DNA of 64,000 nucleotides from Herbinix sp. (lineage in GTDB: Bacteria > Bacillota > Clostridia > Lachnospirales > Lachnospiraceae), in assembly GCA_029238935.1 (NCBI GenBank), contig JAQZBN010000017.1, positions 1 to 64,000 of the forward strand, in the 5' to 3' direction. Positions 9,959-19,073 of this stretch are shown piece by piece. A model generated the notes under the pieces. That model did no database searches. It saw only the letters and a list, made by a program, of their open reading frames with translations, and was not told the origin of the DNA. The position numbers and the translations under genes are program-made. Every line of letters begins with the position of its first letter. The first letter of the stretch is position 1.

Positions 9959-10001
9959 GTGTCCCAAATGCTTACTTTTTCATTCGCAGCATGCAGGACA
10001 C
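9959..10001 (-). terminator. Imperfect hairpin terminator after the gtrA-like gene
   Basis: GTGTCC pairs with GGACAC and, inside, ATGCT pairs with AGCAT around a 15-base loop, with a three-base internal loop between the two stems. On the minus strand it is followed by TTTCTTTATAAAAT. It begins six bases after the gtrA-like stop codon, where an intrinsic terminator is expected. Confidence 0.55.
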
Positions 10002-10007
10002 CCCAAG

Positions 10008-10445
10008 TTATTTATTAAAAATATAGAGTTTACTAAAGATATAATTTAATATTATAACAATTACTGCCAAACAAGCCTTTACCAAAAGATTATAGAAGCC
10101 CATAAAATCAACAAATATCAGTAATCCCAATTCCTCTACTCCAAGAGTAATCAAACGGGCACTAAAAAATTTAGTAATTTTTATAGCTTCCTTCTTTTTA
10201 TCATCCTCCATCGCCAAGAAAACCATCCTGTTATTGATTACATAGGCAAAGCTTACTGCAAAGACCCAGGCAATGATATTTGAGATTAAATTTGGTATCA
10301 GTAAGATATTGCATAAGAGATGATAACTAATGAAATTTACGATTGTCGTCAATACTCCGGCAATTCCATACATGATAAATTCTCTGCTGAAGATTTTCTC
10401 CATTAGCTTTATAATCAAACTCTTATCTTTCATCTCTTTCTCCAT
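10008..10445 (-). CDS. GtrA-family membrane protein
   Basis: 145-residue protein with four predicted membrane helices (about 20-40, 50-70, 85-105 and 112-132) and the family pattern FIMYGIAGVLTTIVNFISY, AWVFAVSFAYVINNRMVF and NYIFSKLYIF. GtrA proteins are thought to move or hold undecaprenyl-phosphate-linked sugars for surface glycosylation. No glycosyltransferase is next to it, so its partner is unknown. The start is uncertain: upstream in-frame ATG (10457) and TTG (10478) codons exist and the AAAGG ahead of 10445 is distant. Confidence 0.82.
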   Translation of the reverse strand: MEKEMKDKSLIIKLMEKIFSREFIMYGIAGVLTTIVNFISYHLLCNILLIPNLISNIIAWVFAVSFAYVINNRMVFLAMEDDKKKEAIKITKFFSARLITLGVEELGLLIFVDFMGFYNLLVKACLAVIVIILNYIFSKLYIFNK

Positions 10446-10597
10446 GATAATAACCATGCCTTTCTTCACAACCTGCAATCTTTAAGCTGCAAGCGCAATT
10501 TTAGAGTGAATGGATCTATCATTCACTTAACATCATAATCCGATGTCTATAATTCAATGGAAATAAACTTGTTCGTAATATAGTTACGTTTCATATA

Positions 10598-11665
10598 TTA
10601 TTGAAACAGCTTCCGTTCCATCGTAGCAATATCCTGAGAAAAAAGAATTGCTTGTTCAGCACTGACTCTTCTCTTTAGATATAATTCAAAGATTGCATCA
10701 TCCATCGTCTGCATTCCGAGTCTTTTATTGGTCTGTATAAAGGAAGCTATCTGAAACGATTTGCCTTCCCGAATTAGATTACGAATTGCAGGGGTTGTAT
10801 GCATTACTTCATACGCAGCCACTCTACCACTTCCATCTAGGGTAGGTATTAATTGCTGGGACACGACAGATTCCAATACAGACGCTAATTGAATACGAAT
10901 TTGCTGTTGCTGATGGGGTGGAAATACATCGATGATTCGATCAATCGTACTGGCAGCTCCGATCGTATGGAGTGTAGACAATACAAGATGACCAGTCTCC
11001 GCAGCTGTGATAGCAATTTCAATCGTTTCTAGATCTCTCATTTCACCGACTAATATAACATCCGGATCTTCCCGTAAAACTACCTTTAGGGCATTACTAA
11101 AAGACTGTGAGTCAATTCCAATTTCTCTTTGGTTAACGACGGATCTTTTATGTTTGTGTATATACTCAATAGGATCCTCCAAGGTAATAATATGTCGGTT
11201 TGAGGACGCATTTATAATATCAATAAACGATGCAAGGGTAGTAGATTTCCCGCTGCCGGTGGGTCCTGTGACTAAAATTAAACCTCTTTTCTTTTTGGTC
11301 AGTTCTATTAGTGAATCAGGGAGTCCCAGCTGCTCAGGTGTAGGAATAAGGGTATTTATAATACGAACCACCGCCGCATAAGATCCTCTTTGTTTAAATA
11401 CATTGGCACGATAACGGCCAAATCCTGAAATAGAATAAGAAAAATCCACTTCTCCACTGGACATAAACCTTTCTCGTAATCTAGAAGGTATCATGGGAAT
11501 TATTATTTTTTCAGTATCTTCCGGAGTTAATGCATCATAACCCATATCAGTGAGTTCTCCATTTACTCTGCATTTTGGAGAAATTCCTACTGTGATATGT
11601 AAATCTGATGCTTTCCGTTCTTTTGCATCTATTAACAAATCATTAATCGTCAAATTATATACCAT
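10598..11665 (-). CDS. pilT: PilT-type twitching-motility ATPase
   Basis: Hexameric ATPase that retracts type IV pili. The N-terminal PAS-like part (KASDLHITVG, residues 18-27) leads into the RecA-like core with Walker A GPTGSGKST at 134-142, the Asp box around ITLEDPIEYIH, Walker B DPDVILVGEMRD and the His box GHLVLSTLHT. 355 residues is normal. No other pil genes are present in the window, so this is an orphan gene in this region. The ATG at 11665 directly abuts AAAGG; GGATGG with an eight-base gap better fits the TTG at 11653, so translation may start there with four fewer residues. Confidence 0.9.
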   Translation of the reverse strand: MVYNLTINDLLIDAKERKASDLHITVGISPKCRVNGELTDMGYDALTPEDTEKIIIPMIPSRLRERFMSSGEVDFSYSISGFGRYRANVFKQRGSYAAVVRIINTLIPTPEQLGLPDSLIELTKKKRGLILVTGPTGSGKSTTLASFIDIINASSNRHIITLEDPIEYIHKHKRSVVNQREIGIDSQSFSNALKVVLREDPDVILVGEMRDLETIEIAITAAETGHLVLSTLHTIGAASTIDRIIDVFPPHQQQQIRIQLASVLESVVSQQLIPTLDGSGRVAAYEVMHTTPAIRNLIREGKSFQIASFIQTNKRLGMQTMDDAIFELYLKRRVSAEQAILFSQDIATMERKLFQ

Positions 11666-12046
11666 CCTTTATCGCAAAGTGTCTGAATATATTTTCTGTT
11701 ACAATATTATTTTATCATATTTTTTATACGTCTTCTATAGAAATTCTTAGGATTTCCAATATGGTTGCACGTTCACTTATCCACTCAGGAATAATAGGAG
11801 CTACCGGAAACATTCATCCGTTCTTATATAATACTTATATAATAACAAACAAAATATATTATAGTTCGCTACGCCCTAGAAGTCTACATCTTTTGTGTAA
11901 ATTATCGAGGATATAATACAAAATAATCCATTTTCATCTACCCTTGATGTAAAGGAAATAGAATTAAATTGAATTTTCGGTTGACATAGTGTAAAATGAT
12001 AACTCGTAATGCAATTATGTAAAACAAAAAGGATAAGGAGTTATGT
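11666..12046. promoter_or_regulatory. Divergent intergenic region with promoter for the ABC-F gene
   Basis: AT-rich spacer between divergent pilT and the ABC-F gene. TTGACA at 11981-11986 followed after 18 bases by CGTAAT (12005-12010) is a candidate sigma-A promoter for the plus-strand gene. An 11-bp unit CTTATATAATA is directly duplicated at 11823-11833 and 11834-11844. No open frame or RNA fold that I recognise lies between. Confidence 0.4.
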
Positions 12047-13600
12047 ATGAGTATTCTTAATGTATCTAATCTGAGCCATGGTTTTGGTGACCGTGCTATC
12101 TTTCATGATGTATCCTTCCGTTTGTTAAAGGGTGAGCATATCGGCTTAATCGGTGCCAACGGCGAGGGTAAATCTACTTTTATGAACATTGTGACCGGTA
12201 AACTTATGCCTGACGAAGGAAAGGTAGAATGGTCTAAACATGTCCATGCTGGTTATCTGGACCAGCACGCTGTTCTTGAGAAAGGAATGACCTTACGGGG
12301 CGTATTACAGTCTGCTTTTGCTTATTTATTTGAACTAGAGAATAAAATGAATCAGATCTGCGATACCATGGGTGAAGCTTCCGAAGATGAACTCCCAGAC
12401 ATGATCGAAGAGTTAGGAATCATTCAGGATTTATTGACCATACATGATTTCTATATTATAGATTCCAAAGTAGACGAAATCGCCCATGCCTTAGGTCTTG
12501 ACGAAATTGGACTCGACCGTGATGTAACAGATTTAAGTGGTGGTCAGAGAACGAAACTGTTGCTTGGGAAACTGTTATTAGAAAAACCCGATATTCTGCT
12601 TCTAGACGAGCCTACCAACTACTTAGATGTGCAGCATATTGAATGGTTGAAACGTTATTTAAATGATTATGAAAATGCATTTATTTTAATCTCCCATGAT
12701 ATTCCTTTCCTTAACAGTGTTGTGAATATCATCTATCATATGGAGAATCAGGAGCTGAATCGTTATGTTGGTGATTATGATAAATTCATGGAAGTATATG
12801 AGATGAAGAAATCCCAGTTAGAAGCAGCTTATAAGCGTCAACAGAAAGAAATTGAAGATCTGGAGGACTTTGTAGCCCGCAACAAGGCCAGAGTATCTAC
12901 CCGTAATATGGCAATGTCCAGACAGAAGAAATTAGATAAGATGGACGTGATCGAGTTGGCAAAGGAAAAGCCGAAGCCGGAGTTTTATTTTAAAGAAGCC
13001 CGAGCTGCCGGAAAATACATCTTCCAGACAGAAGATTTCATCATTGGTTATGAAGAACCTCTCTCTTCATCCCTTAATTTATCGATGGAACGAGGCGAAA
13101 AGATCGCTTTAGTCGGAGCCAATGGTATCGGTAAAACTACTCTGTTAAAAAGTATTTTAGGATTAATACCCGCTCTTAGTGGAAAGGTTACATTAGGCGA
13201 TTATCTAAGTATCGGATATTTTGAACAAGAGATGGCACCAGGTAATACAACAACCTGCATCGAAGAGATCTGGAAAGAATTCCCTGGTTATACACAGTAT
13301 GAAGTTCGATCAGCTCTTGCTAAATGCGGTCTTACTACAAAACATATCGAAAGTCAGGTTCGCGTCCTAAGCGGTGGTGAACAAGCTAAGGTAAGACTCT
13401 GTAAGTTAATTAACCGTGATACGAATATCCTTTTGCTTGATGAGCCTACCAACCATTTGGATGTAGATGCAAAAGATGAATTAAAGCGTGCTTTAAAGAC
13501 ATACAAAGGCAGCATTCTACTAATCTGCCATGAACCGGAATTTTATGAGGATGTTGTTACTAAGGTCTGGGATTGTTCCAAATGGACTACCAAGAAATAG
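12047..13600 (+). CDS. ABC-F family ATPase
   Basis: Soluble protein of 517 residues with two ABC domains joined by a charged linker and no membrane segments, the ABC-F form that acts on ribosomes. The first domain has Walker A GANGEGKST and signature DLSGGQRTK with LLLDEPTNYLD; the second has GANGIGKTT, LSGGEQAKV and LLLDEPTNHLD. The linker (about 250-310) is a Lys/Glu/Gln-rich hairpin typical of the P-site tRNA interaction motif. The linker is not obviously that of antibiotic-resistance types, so a housekeeping translation role is more likely (inference). AAGGAG lies seven bases before the ATG. Confidence 0.9.
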   Translation: MSILNVSNLSHGFGDRAIFHDVSFRLLKGEHIGLIGANGEGKSTFMNIVTGKLMPDEGKVEWSKHVHAGYLDQHAVLEKGMTLRGVLQSAFAYLFELENKMNQICDTMGEASEDELPDMIEELGIIQDLLTIHDFYIIDSKVDEIAHALGLDEIGLDRDVTDLSGGQRTKLLLGKLLLEKPDILLLDEPTNYLDVQHIEWLKRYLNDYENAFILISHDIPFLNSVVNIIYHMENQELNRYVGDYDKFMEVYEMKKSQLEAAYKRQQKEIEDLEDFVARNKARVSTRNMAMSRQKKLDKMDVIELAKEKPKPEFYFKEARAAGKYIFQTEDFIIGYEEPLSSSLNLSMERGEKIALVGANGIGKTTLLKSILGLIPALSGKVTLGDYLSIGYFEQEMAPGNTTTCIEEIWKEFPGYTQYEVRSALAKCGLTTKHIESQVRVLSGGEQAKVRLCKLINRDTNILLLDEPTNHLDVDAKDELKRALKTYKGSILLICHEPEFYEDVVTKVWDCSKWTTKK

Positions 13601-13618
13601 CATAACTTACGAAAAATA

Positions 13619-13665
13619 AAACCTCAAGAATCATCTCTATTTATAGCTGATTCTTGAGGTTTTTC
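13619..13665. terminator. Strong bidirectional terminator
   Basis: ACCTCAAGAATCA (13621-13633) pairs perfectly with TGATTCTTGAGGT (13648-13660) around a 14-base loop, with a U-run on the plus side and an A-run on the other side. It sits between the convergent ABC-F gene and the chemotaxis receptor gene and can serve both. Confidence 0.88.
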
Positions 13666-13706
13666 TGAATAAATAAATATTAGTATAATTTTTATGATAG
13701 TACCAA

Positions 13707-15443
13707 TTATGCTAATTTAAATTTATTAATTAAATCTTTTAATTCATTTACCATGATATCTACCTCTTCCCCTATTTCATTGATACTGGTCATAGCAGCC
13801 AGAACTTCCTCGGTGGTCGCAGAAGTTTCCTGTGTGCTAGCTGCATATTCTTCTGAGATTGCTGATATATTCGAACCGATATCCATGACATGAGAACGGC
13901 TTTGCTCCATATCATTAGTTACTAGGGTTAATGCAGAGATTGCTTTATTGATATTCTCTAAGTTTTCAACAATTACCATGTATTTTTCTTTGGTTTCATC
14001 CACACTGATACTTTGTCGTAGTACTGCCTCCTTTATGAACACACTTTGCTCACTTGCACTCATAATATTATTCTTTAATTCTTCTAACATCGTATCAATG
14101 ACCTTAGTTGAAGTGGCGGATTGCTCTGATAATTTTCTAATTTCTTCCGCAACAACAGCAAAGCCTCGCCCAGCTTCCCCTGCCCGTGCCGCTTCAATCG
14201 CTGCATTTAATGCCAGCATCTTAGTCTTTCCCGCTATTGCGGATATCATCGAACTAGCTTCACCGATTGTGCTTGCTTTTTGATTTGTGGTATCAATCGT
14301 ATCAAATATTGTATGAAAAGCATTTTTATTATTACGTGTGATTTCAGCCAAATGATTTACCGTATTAAGTCCTTCCTGACTTGCTGACCTTATTACTTGA
14401 CTTGCATATTCCAAATCCTTTGCATTATTGGTATTCTTATGAACAATATCCCCAAGAACAGATATTTCATCCACTAATCGTTCTGCATCCGCTGCTTGTC
14501 CAGATGCACCTTCTGCAATTTCTCCCACTGTTTTTGCAATTTCATTCATAGAACGTGTTACTTCATTGGAATTCTCCTTCATCGCATGGGAGGAACTTGA
14601 TAATTGTTCAGAGGAACTCGATAATCTTGATACAATATCCCGTAGTGAGTGAATTAATACAGATACCGAACTAGTTAACTCACCTAATTCATCCTTCGTT
14701 TTAAGTTCGTGAGGTTGAATGGATAAATCATTCCTTGCCAGTGCATTCATATCCGAAGTTAAACGTAATATGTTCTTCCGTAGATATTGAATAATAATTA
14801 AAGAAATCAGTGCAACTAACAGTATGATAAATGCAATAAGAACTGAGGATGTAATCACATTAGTTTGGACTGTCCTTTGAATTTCCTTTGCTATATAGAG
14901 TCCGTACTCATCAAGAAGTTCCGTCATCAGGTTCAGTTCTCCTCTAGCTTCTTCAAAGTATAGCTCCTGTGCTTCTTGATCTCCTTTTCCTGTTTTGAGA
15001 TCATATGCATTCTTCCATTCTTGATAATGCTCTTTGAAATTAGCAAATAGTTCAGATAAGGTGGCTTTGGTTCCAGAATGTTGAAATTCTTTCATCAGCA
15101 TCGTATCTGATTCCAGATTATTAACAGCACTATCTACACGTTCCATCACTTGCACTGCATTATCTTCATAATCTTTTAATAACGCTGTTTTTGTCTCTTC
15201 ATCCAGGGACATATTCAATAGAACTTTTTGTTCCGCCAATGACGCCTGGTAAAAATCGCGATCAGCATTTAATATCAAGCTAGAATTAACATACACATCC
15301 TGATAAAATGCGTCTTCCGACGTTTTACTAATCTTTGTCATTTGATACCCCAATTGGAATAGAAGAAAAATAAGAGTGATCCCTGCTGGTATACTCATTA
15401 ATAATAATTTCGTGGAAACTTTTCTGTTATGTATCAAATTCAT
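13707..15443 (-). CDS. Methyl-accepting chemotaxis protein
   Basis: Receptor of 578 residues. Two membrane segments (about 14-34 and 198-222) bracket an extracellular four-helix-type sensor rich in charged helices; then a HAMP domain (about 222-275) and a cytoplasmic signalling coil. The hairpin tip sequence [18 protein letters not shown] is the conserved CheA/CheW contact of this family. The ligand is unknown. GGAGG lies seven bases before the ATG at 15443; a longer frame adds 17 unsupported residues. No che genes are adjacent. Confidence 0.92.
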   Translation of the reverse strand: MNLIHNRKVSTKLLLMSIPAGITLIFLLFQLGYQMTKISKTSEDAFYQDVYVNSSLILNADRDFYQASLAEQKVLLNMSLDEETKTALLKDYEDNAVQVMERVDSAVNNLESDTMLMKEFQHSGTKATLSELFANFKEHYQEWKNAYDLKTGKGDQEAQELYFEEARGELNLMTELLDEYGLYIAKEIQRTVQTNVITSSVLIAFIILLVALISLIIIQYLRKNILRLTSDMNALARNDLSIQPHELKTKDELGELTSSVSVLIHSLRDIVSRLSSSSEQLSSSSHAMKENSNEVTRSMNEIAKTVGEIAEGASGQAADAERLVDEISVLGDIVHKNTNNAKDLEYASQVIRSASQEGLNTVNHLAEITRNNKNAFHTIFDTIDTTNQKASTIGEASSMISAIAGKTKMLALNAAIEAARAGEAGRGFAVVAEEIRKLSEQSATSTKVIDTMLEELKNNIMSASEQSVFIKEAVLRQSISVDETKEKYMVIVENLENINKAISALTLVTNDMEQSRSHVMDIGSNISAISEEYAASTQETSATTEEVLAAMTSINEIGEEVDIMVNELKDLINKFKLA

Positions 15444-15616
15444 AGTCATTCCTCCACCGTATAAATATTTTGACTTCCAAACTATCTGTGACACATTTCT
15501 ACAATTAATTCTAATTTATGACTTTAATATACCATAACATAAAGTAAAATACAAATCAGTTTTCAATCGTTATAAAGGATATCAATTCATTAACCAGAAA
15601 AAGTTTACAATGGATA

Positions 15617-15644
15617 CTTAAAAACCCATAGATTACTCTATGGG
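15617..15644 (-). terminator. Hairpin terminator after the HD-domain gene
   Basis: CCCATAGA and TCTATGGG (15625-15644) form an 8-bp stem with a four-base loop. On the minus strand it is followed by TTTTTAAG. It lies about ten bases after the stop of the HD-domain gene. Confidence 0.8.
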
Positions 15645-15654
15645 CATTCTAGTT

Positions 15655-16137
15655 CTAATTATAACATTGTTTTAAAAACTGTGTTCCTGTCTTTGTTCGA
15701 AAAATCTTAGTTTCTATACTATTTATATTCTCTATCCCATCCTCGTAAATATTAACCAAAAAGTCAGCCTCCACTAAAATCTGATAATCGATTCCTTCTA
15801 TGTCATGATAGGTATGATGATGAGCAATGAGATAACATACTCGATCAATAAACGGTTTTTCATAACCAAGTCGTTGTAGCATAAGCTCTGCTTCCGGTGG
15901 CCCTTCAATTTGCTGATAGGTACCCGCACTGCTCTGATACTTCTCTTCACTTTTCTTGATACCAATATCATGAACAACAGCAGCCACCTCTAATATTTCC
16001 TGAACAGATTCCTCTAATTCCTCCAATTCACCTATAGCTTTTGCGTATGCATATACTTTCAAGAAATGATGAATTCGTTTGATATCGCCTGTATCGTATT
16101 CAATCATTGCATTAATTACATCACTGATTTTATTCAT
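15655..16137 (-). CDS. HD-domain phosphohydrolase-like protein
   Basis: 160-residue single-domain protein. The metal-binding pattern is visible as RIHHFLKVYAYA (His), AAVVHDIGI (the HD pair) and YLIAHHHTY (His), ending with ILVEADFLVN (Asp), so phosphohydrolase activity on a nucleotide or similar substrate is plausible. The substrate is unknown; small Lachnospiraceae HD proteins of this kind are uncharacterised. AAAGGAG lies six bases before the ATG at 16137; an adjacent ATG at 16140 is also possible. Confidence 0.8.
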   Translation of the reverse strand: MNKISDVINAMIEYDTGDIKRIHHFLKVYAYAKAIGELEELEESVQEILEVAAVVHDIGIKKSEEKYQSSAGTYQQIEGPPEAELMLQRLGYEKPFIDRVCYLIAHHHTYHDIEGIDYQILVEADFLVNIYEDGIENINSIETKIFRTKTGTQFLKQCYN

Positions 16138-16403
16138 CATGCACTCCTTTCTAATCAAATATTATCTGTTATCTCTATTCATCATAACATAGTTCAGAAG
16201 TACTGGTCAACTTACCATAAACTCCATGCAGAAGAGGGAGTGCCAACCTGACACTCCCTCACCTTTTAAGATAAATATGAATTTATGTTTTGCTAAATAA
16301 GGATTATAGTATTTTCTAAAGGTAATATCAAGTACTATTATAACAATACATGGTTCGTATTTCACCAATAGAGTATCCACTTCCTACGTACTTTTTGTTG
16401 ACT
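16138..16403. other. Intergenic spacer with strong inverted repeat
   Basis: GAGGGAGTG (16234-16242) and CACTCCCTC (16252-16260) form a perfect 9-bp GC-rich stem with a nine-base loop, followed on the plus strand by ACCTTTTAAG. It may end transcription arriving from the sigK side or shield the HD gene, but neither side has a full U-run. The rest (16261-16403) is AT-rich and contains nothing I recognise. Confidence 0.4.
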
Positions 16404-16517
16404 CTATACCTTGTCATCCATTGTTTTAACTACTCTGCCATTATTGAAACATTCATAAATAGATCCGCTTCTATTTTTGTTTCTTAATACATCGGCACTT
16501 GTTCCTTCACTGATCAA
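16404..16517 (-). CDS. Possible 37-residue protein overlapping the sigK 3' end
   Basis: A TTG-initiated frame overlaps the last codons of the recombinase-SigK gene in the +1 frame. AAGGGAG lies only four bases before the TTG. The product would be basic and polar (SADVLRNKNRSGSIYECFNN, then GRVVKTMDDKV) without membrane segments. I do not recognise it. Its codon use looks natural, but it is short and the start is weak, so it may be chance. Confidence 0.25.
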   Translation of the reverse strand: MISEGTSADVLRNKNRSGSIYECFNNGRVVKTMDDKV

Positions 16518-16866
16518 AACACTCCCTTAATTTCTTCAGGGCTTTTTTTTCGATCCGGCTGACATAGCTTCTGGAGATCCCAAGTTTATTAGCGATTTCC
16601 CGCTGTGTAACCTCTTTTCTGTTCTTCAAGCCATAACGGAGACATATGATTTCTTTTTCTCTATCCGTCAACACTTTTCCGATTATGCTATAGAGTTTCT
16701 TTATATCATCTTCCAGCACAATATTTTCTACAATATCTACTTCTGCTTCCTCAATGATATCTAACAAATTAATCTCGTTGCCTTCCCGATCGGATCCTAT
16801 CGGTTCATACAAATACACTTCTTTGGCCAGTCGTTTGCCACTTCTGAGCATCATTAAAAGCTCATT
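16507..16866 (-). other. sigK: sigK 3' fragment (sigma region 3/4 side)
   Basis: Codons for 119 residues that match the C-terminal half of sporulation sigma K: EVYLYEPIGSDREGNEINLL, then VLTDREKEIICLRYGL and the region 4.2 helix-turn-helix for -35 recognition. It begins at the Asn-Glu codons AAT GAG (16866-16861). In B. subtilis the skin crossover core is AATGA at the equivalent Glu-Asn-Glu codons, so the fragment starts where a skin element is expected to be inserted. It ends at the shared stop at 16507. Confidence 0.88.
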
Positions 16867-18501
16867 GTCGCTGTGAATCAAAAAAAGATGAATATCTTTA
16901 CCATCCCAAACCACCTTAGAAACAATCGATCGGATAGCATTTCGTTTTTGTTCAACCGTTGCTTTTGTTAAATGATAGCCAAAGTCTAATAATGATCGCT
17001 TTACTCTATCAAATTCCTCAATCGTAAGCGCTACCTCGGAAGCCAAGTCTTCTGTTTCTTTTAAGTGTTCTCTTAATCGCTCACCTATGTAATGACATTC
17101 GTCTATTTGCTTCATGATATATTGCTGCGCGGTTTGACCGGCTGCAAAAGCTAATGCATTCACCAGAGCATTCATCTCTCTCTCATTCTCTTTTAATAAC
17201 CTCTTTAATCGATCTTGATCAGATGCTTCATCCTTTTTGGATGCACTAATTGTTTTGTACAATAGCTCCATTCGTTTCAAAAAATATGAATCATCCATGG
17301 ATAGTTTTTTTATTTCATCGCATATAGTGTGATCAATCATATTACCGTTCAAGTTCTTCATATTGCAGCATTCAGATTTGCTCTTTTCTTTTCTATAACA
17401 CAAATATTCATAGATCCGTTCTCCTTGAACAGTCGATCTTCTGGTTAATTTCGGACGCATGAATTCCCCACAATTACCACAAATCATTATTCCAGATAAA
17501 AGGGCTACATTGCTTCTAGGTTTTTTATATGCTTTTGATTGATTTATGTTAAGGAGCTTCTGTACCTTTACCCAATCTCGTCCAGAGATTAAACCTTCAT
17601 GTTTTCCTACCGAAACGATCCATTCCTCCATAGCTCGTGCTTTGTGAGCAAGTCCATCCTTTTGCTGAGTCCTATTATATACCATCAAGCCGTGGTAACC
17701 GTCGAATTCTTTCTTATCAGAAAACAAATTCATCTTATGATCGATTATGTAGGTATAAGAATCCTCATCCGCTTTCGCATAAACAGGATTCTCTAGAATG
17801 CTTTTAATTGAAAACCGTGTAAAGTACTTATTATTTTTCGTTTTATAATTATTTTGAATTAAATACGCATCTGTTTGAGTCAGTGATCCGGTATCCAAGT
17901 ATTTCTCATAAATTGTCCTTATCACCTGGGCTTCTTCCGGAACAATCTTTAATTTACACGCTTTTTTTATCTTTCCATCCATGGATACTTTTTGAATGCT
18001 TTCACTGGTATAACCTGTAGGAGTGGTGCCGCCTAACCATCTCCCTGTTTTAGACAGTTCATACATGTTATCTCTTATTCGCTCTGCTATAGTTTCTCTT
18101 TCTAGCTGGGCAAATACGGATGAAATGTACATCATAGCTCGCCCGATGGGATTTGATGTGTCAAACTTCTCTTTGATTGATACAAAGTCAACACCCAATC
18201 GATGCAGCTCTTCAATCAGATTAGCAAAATCACTGACATTACGACTGATCCGATCCAGCCTATAACATATAAGAACTGTAAATATCTTTTTTTTTGCATC
18301 CTGTAGCATCTTCTTTAACTGTGGACGAGATGTGTTCTTACCGGAATAGCCTTCATCTTCATAAATAAAAATCTCAATAGGACCATCGTCCCCATAGTTA
18401 TTTTCAATATACTGTTTACAGAGCTCAATTTGGTTTTCTATACTCTCACCTTTACCGGTAAACTTTGATTTCCGTGAATAGATCGCTATATTTCTTGCCA
18501 T
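16507..18501 (-). CDS. Large serine recombinase (SpoIVCA-like) fused in frame to the C-terminal part of SigK
   Basis: 664 residues. Residues 1-545 are a large serine recombinase: nucleophile Ser9 in IAIYSRKS, the arginines of CYRLDRISRN (about 79-88), SSVFAQLERETIAERI, a recombinase domain (about 160-290), a zinc ribbon (Cys341, Cys344, Cys368, Cys378/379), a coiled coil (about 425-510) and the usual end VVWDGKDIHLFL. Without a stop, residues 546-664 continue as SigK from NELLMMLRSGKRLAKEVYLY through region 4 with the helix-turn-helix TQREIANKLGISRSYVSRIE. SpoIVCA of B. subtilis excises the skin element from sigK in the mother cell. GGAGG precedes the ATG by seven bases. Before excision the sigma part would be made only as a recombinase tail. 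Confidence 0.93.
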   Translation of the reverse strand: MARNIAIYSRKSKFTGKGESIENQIELCKQYIENNYGDDGPIEIFIYEDEGYSGKNTSRPQLKKMLQDAKKKIFTVLICYRLDRISRNVSDFANLIEELHRLGVDFVSIKEKFDTSNPIGRAMMYISSVFAQLERETIAERIRDNMYELSKTGRWLGGTTPTGYTSESIQKVSMDGKIKKACKLKIVPEEAQVIRTIYEKYLDTGSLTQTDAYLIQNNYKTKNNKYFTRFSIKSILENPVYAKADEDSYTYIIDHKMNLFSDKKEFDGYHGLMVYNRTQQKDGLAHKARAMEEWIVSVGKHEGLISGRDWVKVQKLLNINQSKAYKKPRSNVALLSGIMICGNCGEFMRPKLTRRSTVQGERIYEYLCYRKEKSKSECCNMKNLNGNMIDHTICDEIKKLSMDDSYFLKRMELLYKTISASKKDEASDQDRLKRLLKENEREMNALVNALAFAAGQTAQQYIMKQIDECHYIGERLREHLKETEDLASEVALTIEEFDRVKRSLLDFGYHLTKATVEQKRNAIRSIVSKVVWDGKDIHLFLIHSDNELLMMLRSGKRLAKEVYLYEPIGSDREGNEINLLDIIEEAEVDIVENIVLEDDIKKLYSIIGKVLTDREKEIICLRYGLKNRKEVTQREIANKLGISRSYVSRIEKKALKKLRECFDQ

Positions 18502-18550
18502 ATAAATACCTCCGCAGTCAATGAATGAATCCTATTACAGCTTATATCAT

Positions 18551-18560
18551 ATTTGTCGTT
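18551..18560 (-). promoter_or_regulatory. Possible SpoIIID-like site upstream of the recombinase
   Basis: On the minus strand AACGACAAAT matches 9 of 10 positions of the SpoIIID consensus WWRRACARNY and lies about 50 bases before the recombinase start. SpoIIID controls the mother-cell recombinase and sigK in B. subtilis. One degenerate match in AT-rich DNA is weak evidence. Confidence 0.25.
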
Positions 18561-18765
18561 CATCTCTTTTCCATATAAGGTATTCGCTTTCTTATCCATA
18601 TAGATTAAATTCCGCTTGTATTTCTAGATAGAATATAATGATCCCTATTATTCCAATCAAGGTTATATACGCAATTTAACCCGGTTTATTTACTATTATT
18701 TTACAAATATTTAACCATAACTGCCTTTTTAACAGTGAAGCTAAATGATAGGATATTATTGTAAA

Positions 18766-18805
18766 GTGAAATCATAATAGATTTGTTGATTGAATCTAAT
18801 TTCAC
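18766..18805. promoter_or_regulatory. Inverted repeat upstream of the small membrane protein gene
   Basis: Outer arms GTGAAAT (18766-18772) and ATTTCAC (18799-18805) enclose inner arms AGATT and AATCT around a nine-base loop. It ends 13 bases before the AAAGGAGG of the 43-residue gene, so it could be an operator or a leader hairpin controlling that gene. Confidence 0.45.
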
Positions 18806-18830
18806 CTAAAATAAAGGAGGAGTGAGACAA

Positions 18831-18962
18831 ATGTTAATAAAATATATCGTATTACTACTCTTATGGTTGGTTTTCCTTGGTTATGCTTATCGGCTTCAAC
18901 AAAAAAGAAAGGAAAAACACTTCATAAAATCCAATCTTTGGTTTACAAAAATCCTTAGATAG
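18831..18962 (+). CDS. Small membrane protein of 43 residues, unknown
   Basis: Too short for usual gene calling, but it has a very strong AAAGGAGG ribosome binding site ten bases before its ATG. The product has one N-terminal membrane helix (about residues 4-20, rich in Leu/Val/Trp) followed by a basic tail RLQQKRKEKH and a final NLWFTKILR, predicting a single-pass protein with the tail in the cytoplasm. I do not recognise the family. It lies inside the sigK element, divergent from the recombinase and convergent with the cyclic-di-GMP gene. Confidence 0.65.
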   Translation: MLIKYIVLLLLWLVFLGYAYRLQQKRKEKHFIKSNLWFTKILR

Positions 18963-18987
18963 AAAATACTTCTTAGAAATATTTAAA

Positions 18988-19025
18988 CCGGTATGCTTCT
19001 ATTGAATCATACCGGCTTCATTCTA
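18988..19025. terminator. Hairpin between convergent small gene and cyclic-di-GMP gene
   Basis: CCGGTATG (18988-18995) pairs with CATACCGG (19008-19015) around a 12-base loop, followed on the plus strand by CTTCATTCTA. It probably ends the small membrane protein transcript and may also act on the opposite strand. Confidence 0.55.
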
Positions 19026-19073
19026 TAGATTATTATAGCCCTACGTTTACTTCTTTACTATACCTACTCTAAC

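Noticed and set aside
16507-18501. Recombinase-SigK fusion as a sequencing artefact (lost stop codon)
   Set aside because: The junction falls exactly at the SigK residues corresponding to the known skin insertion point, which chance frameshift would not give; still cannot be fully excluded without raw reads.
18480-18600. Short minus-strand frame (MDKKANTLYGKEMNDKYDIS...) before the recombinase
   Set aside because: Weak ribosome binding site, overlaps the recombinase start in another phase, no known family.
18600-18690. Hydrophobic minus-strand frame TLIGIIGIIIFYLEIQ considered as the missing SigK region 2
   Set aside because: Only a superficial likeness to DLISIGTIGLIK; lacks the following conserved SigK residues and has no start.
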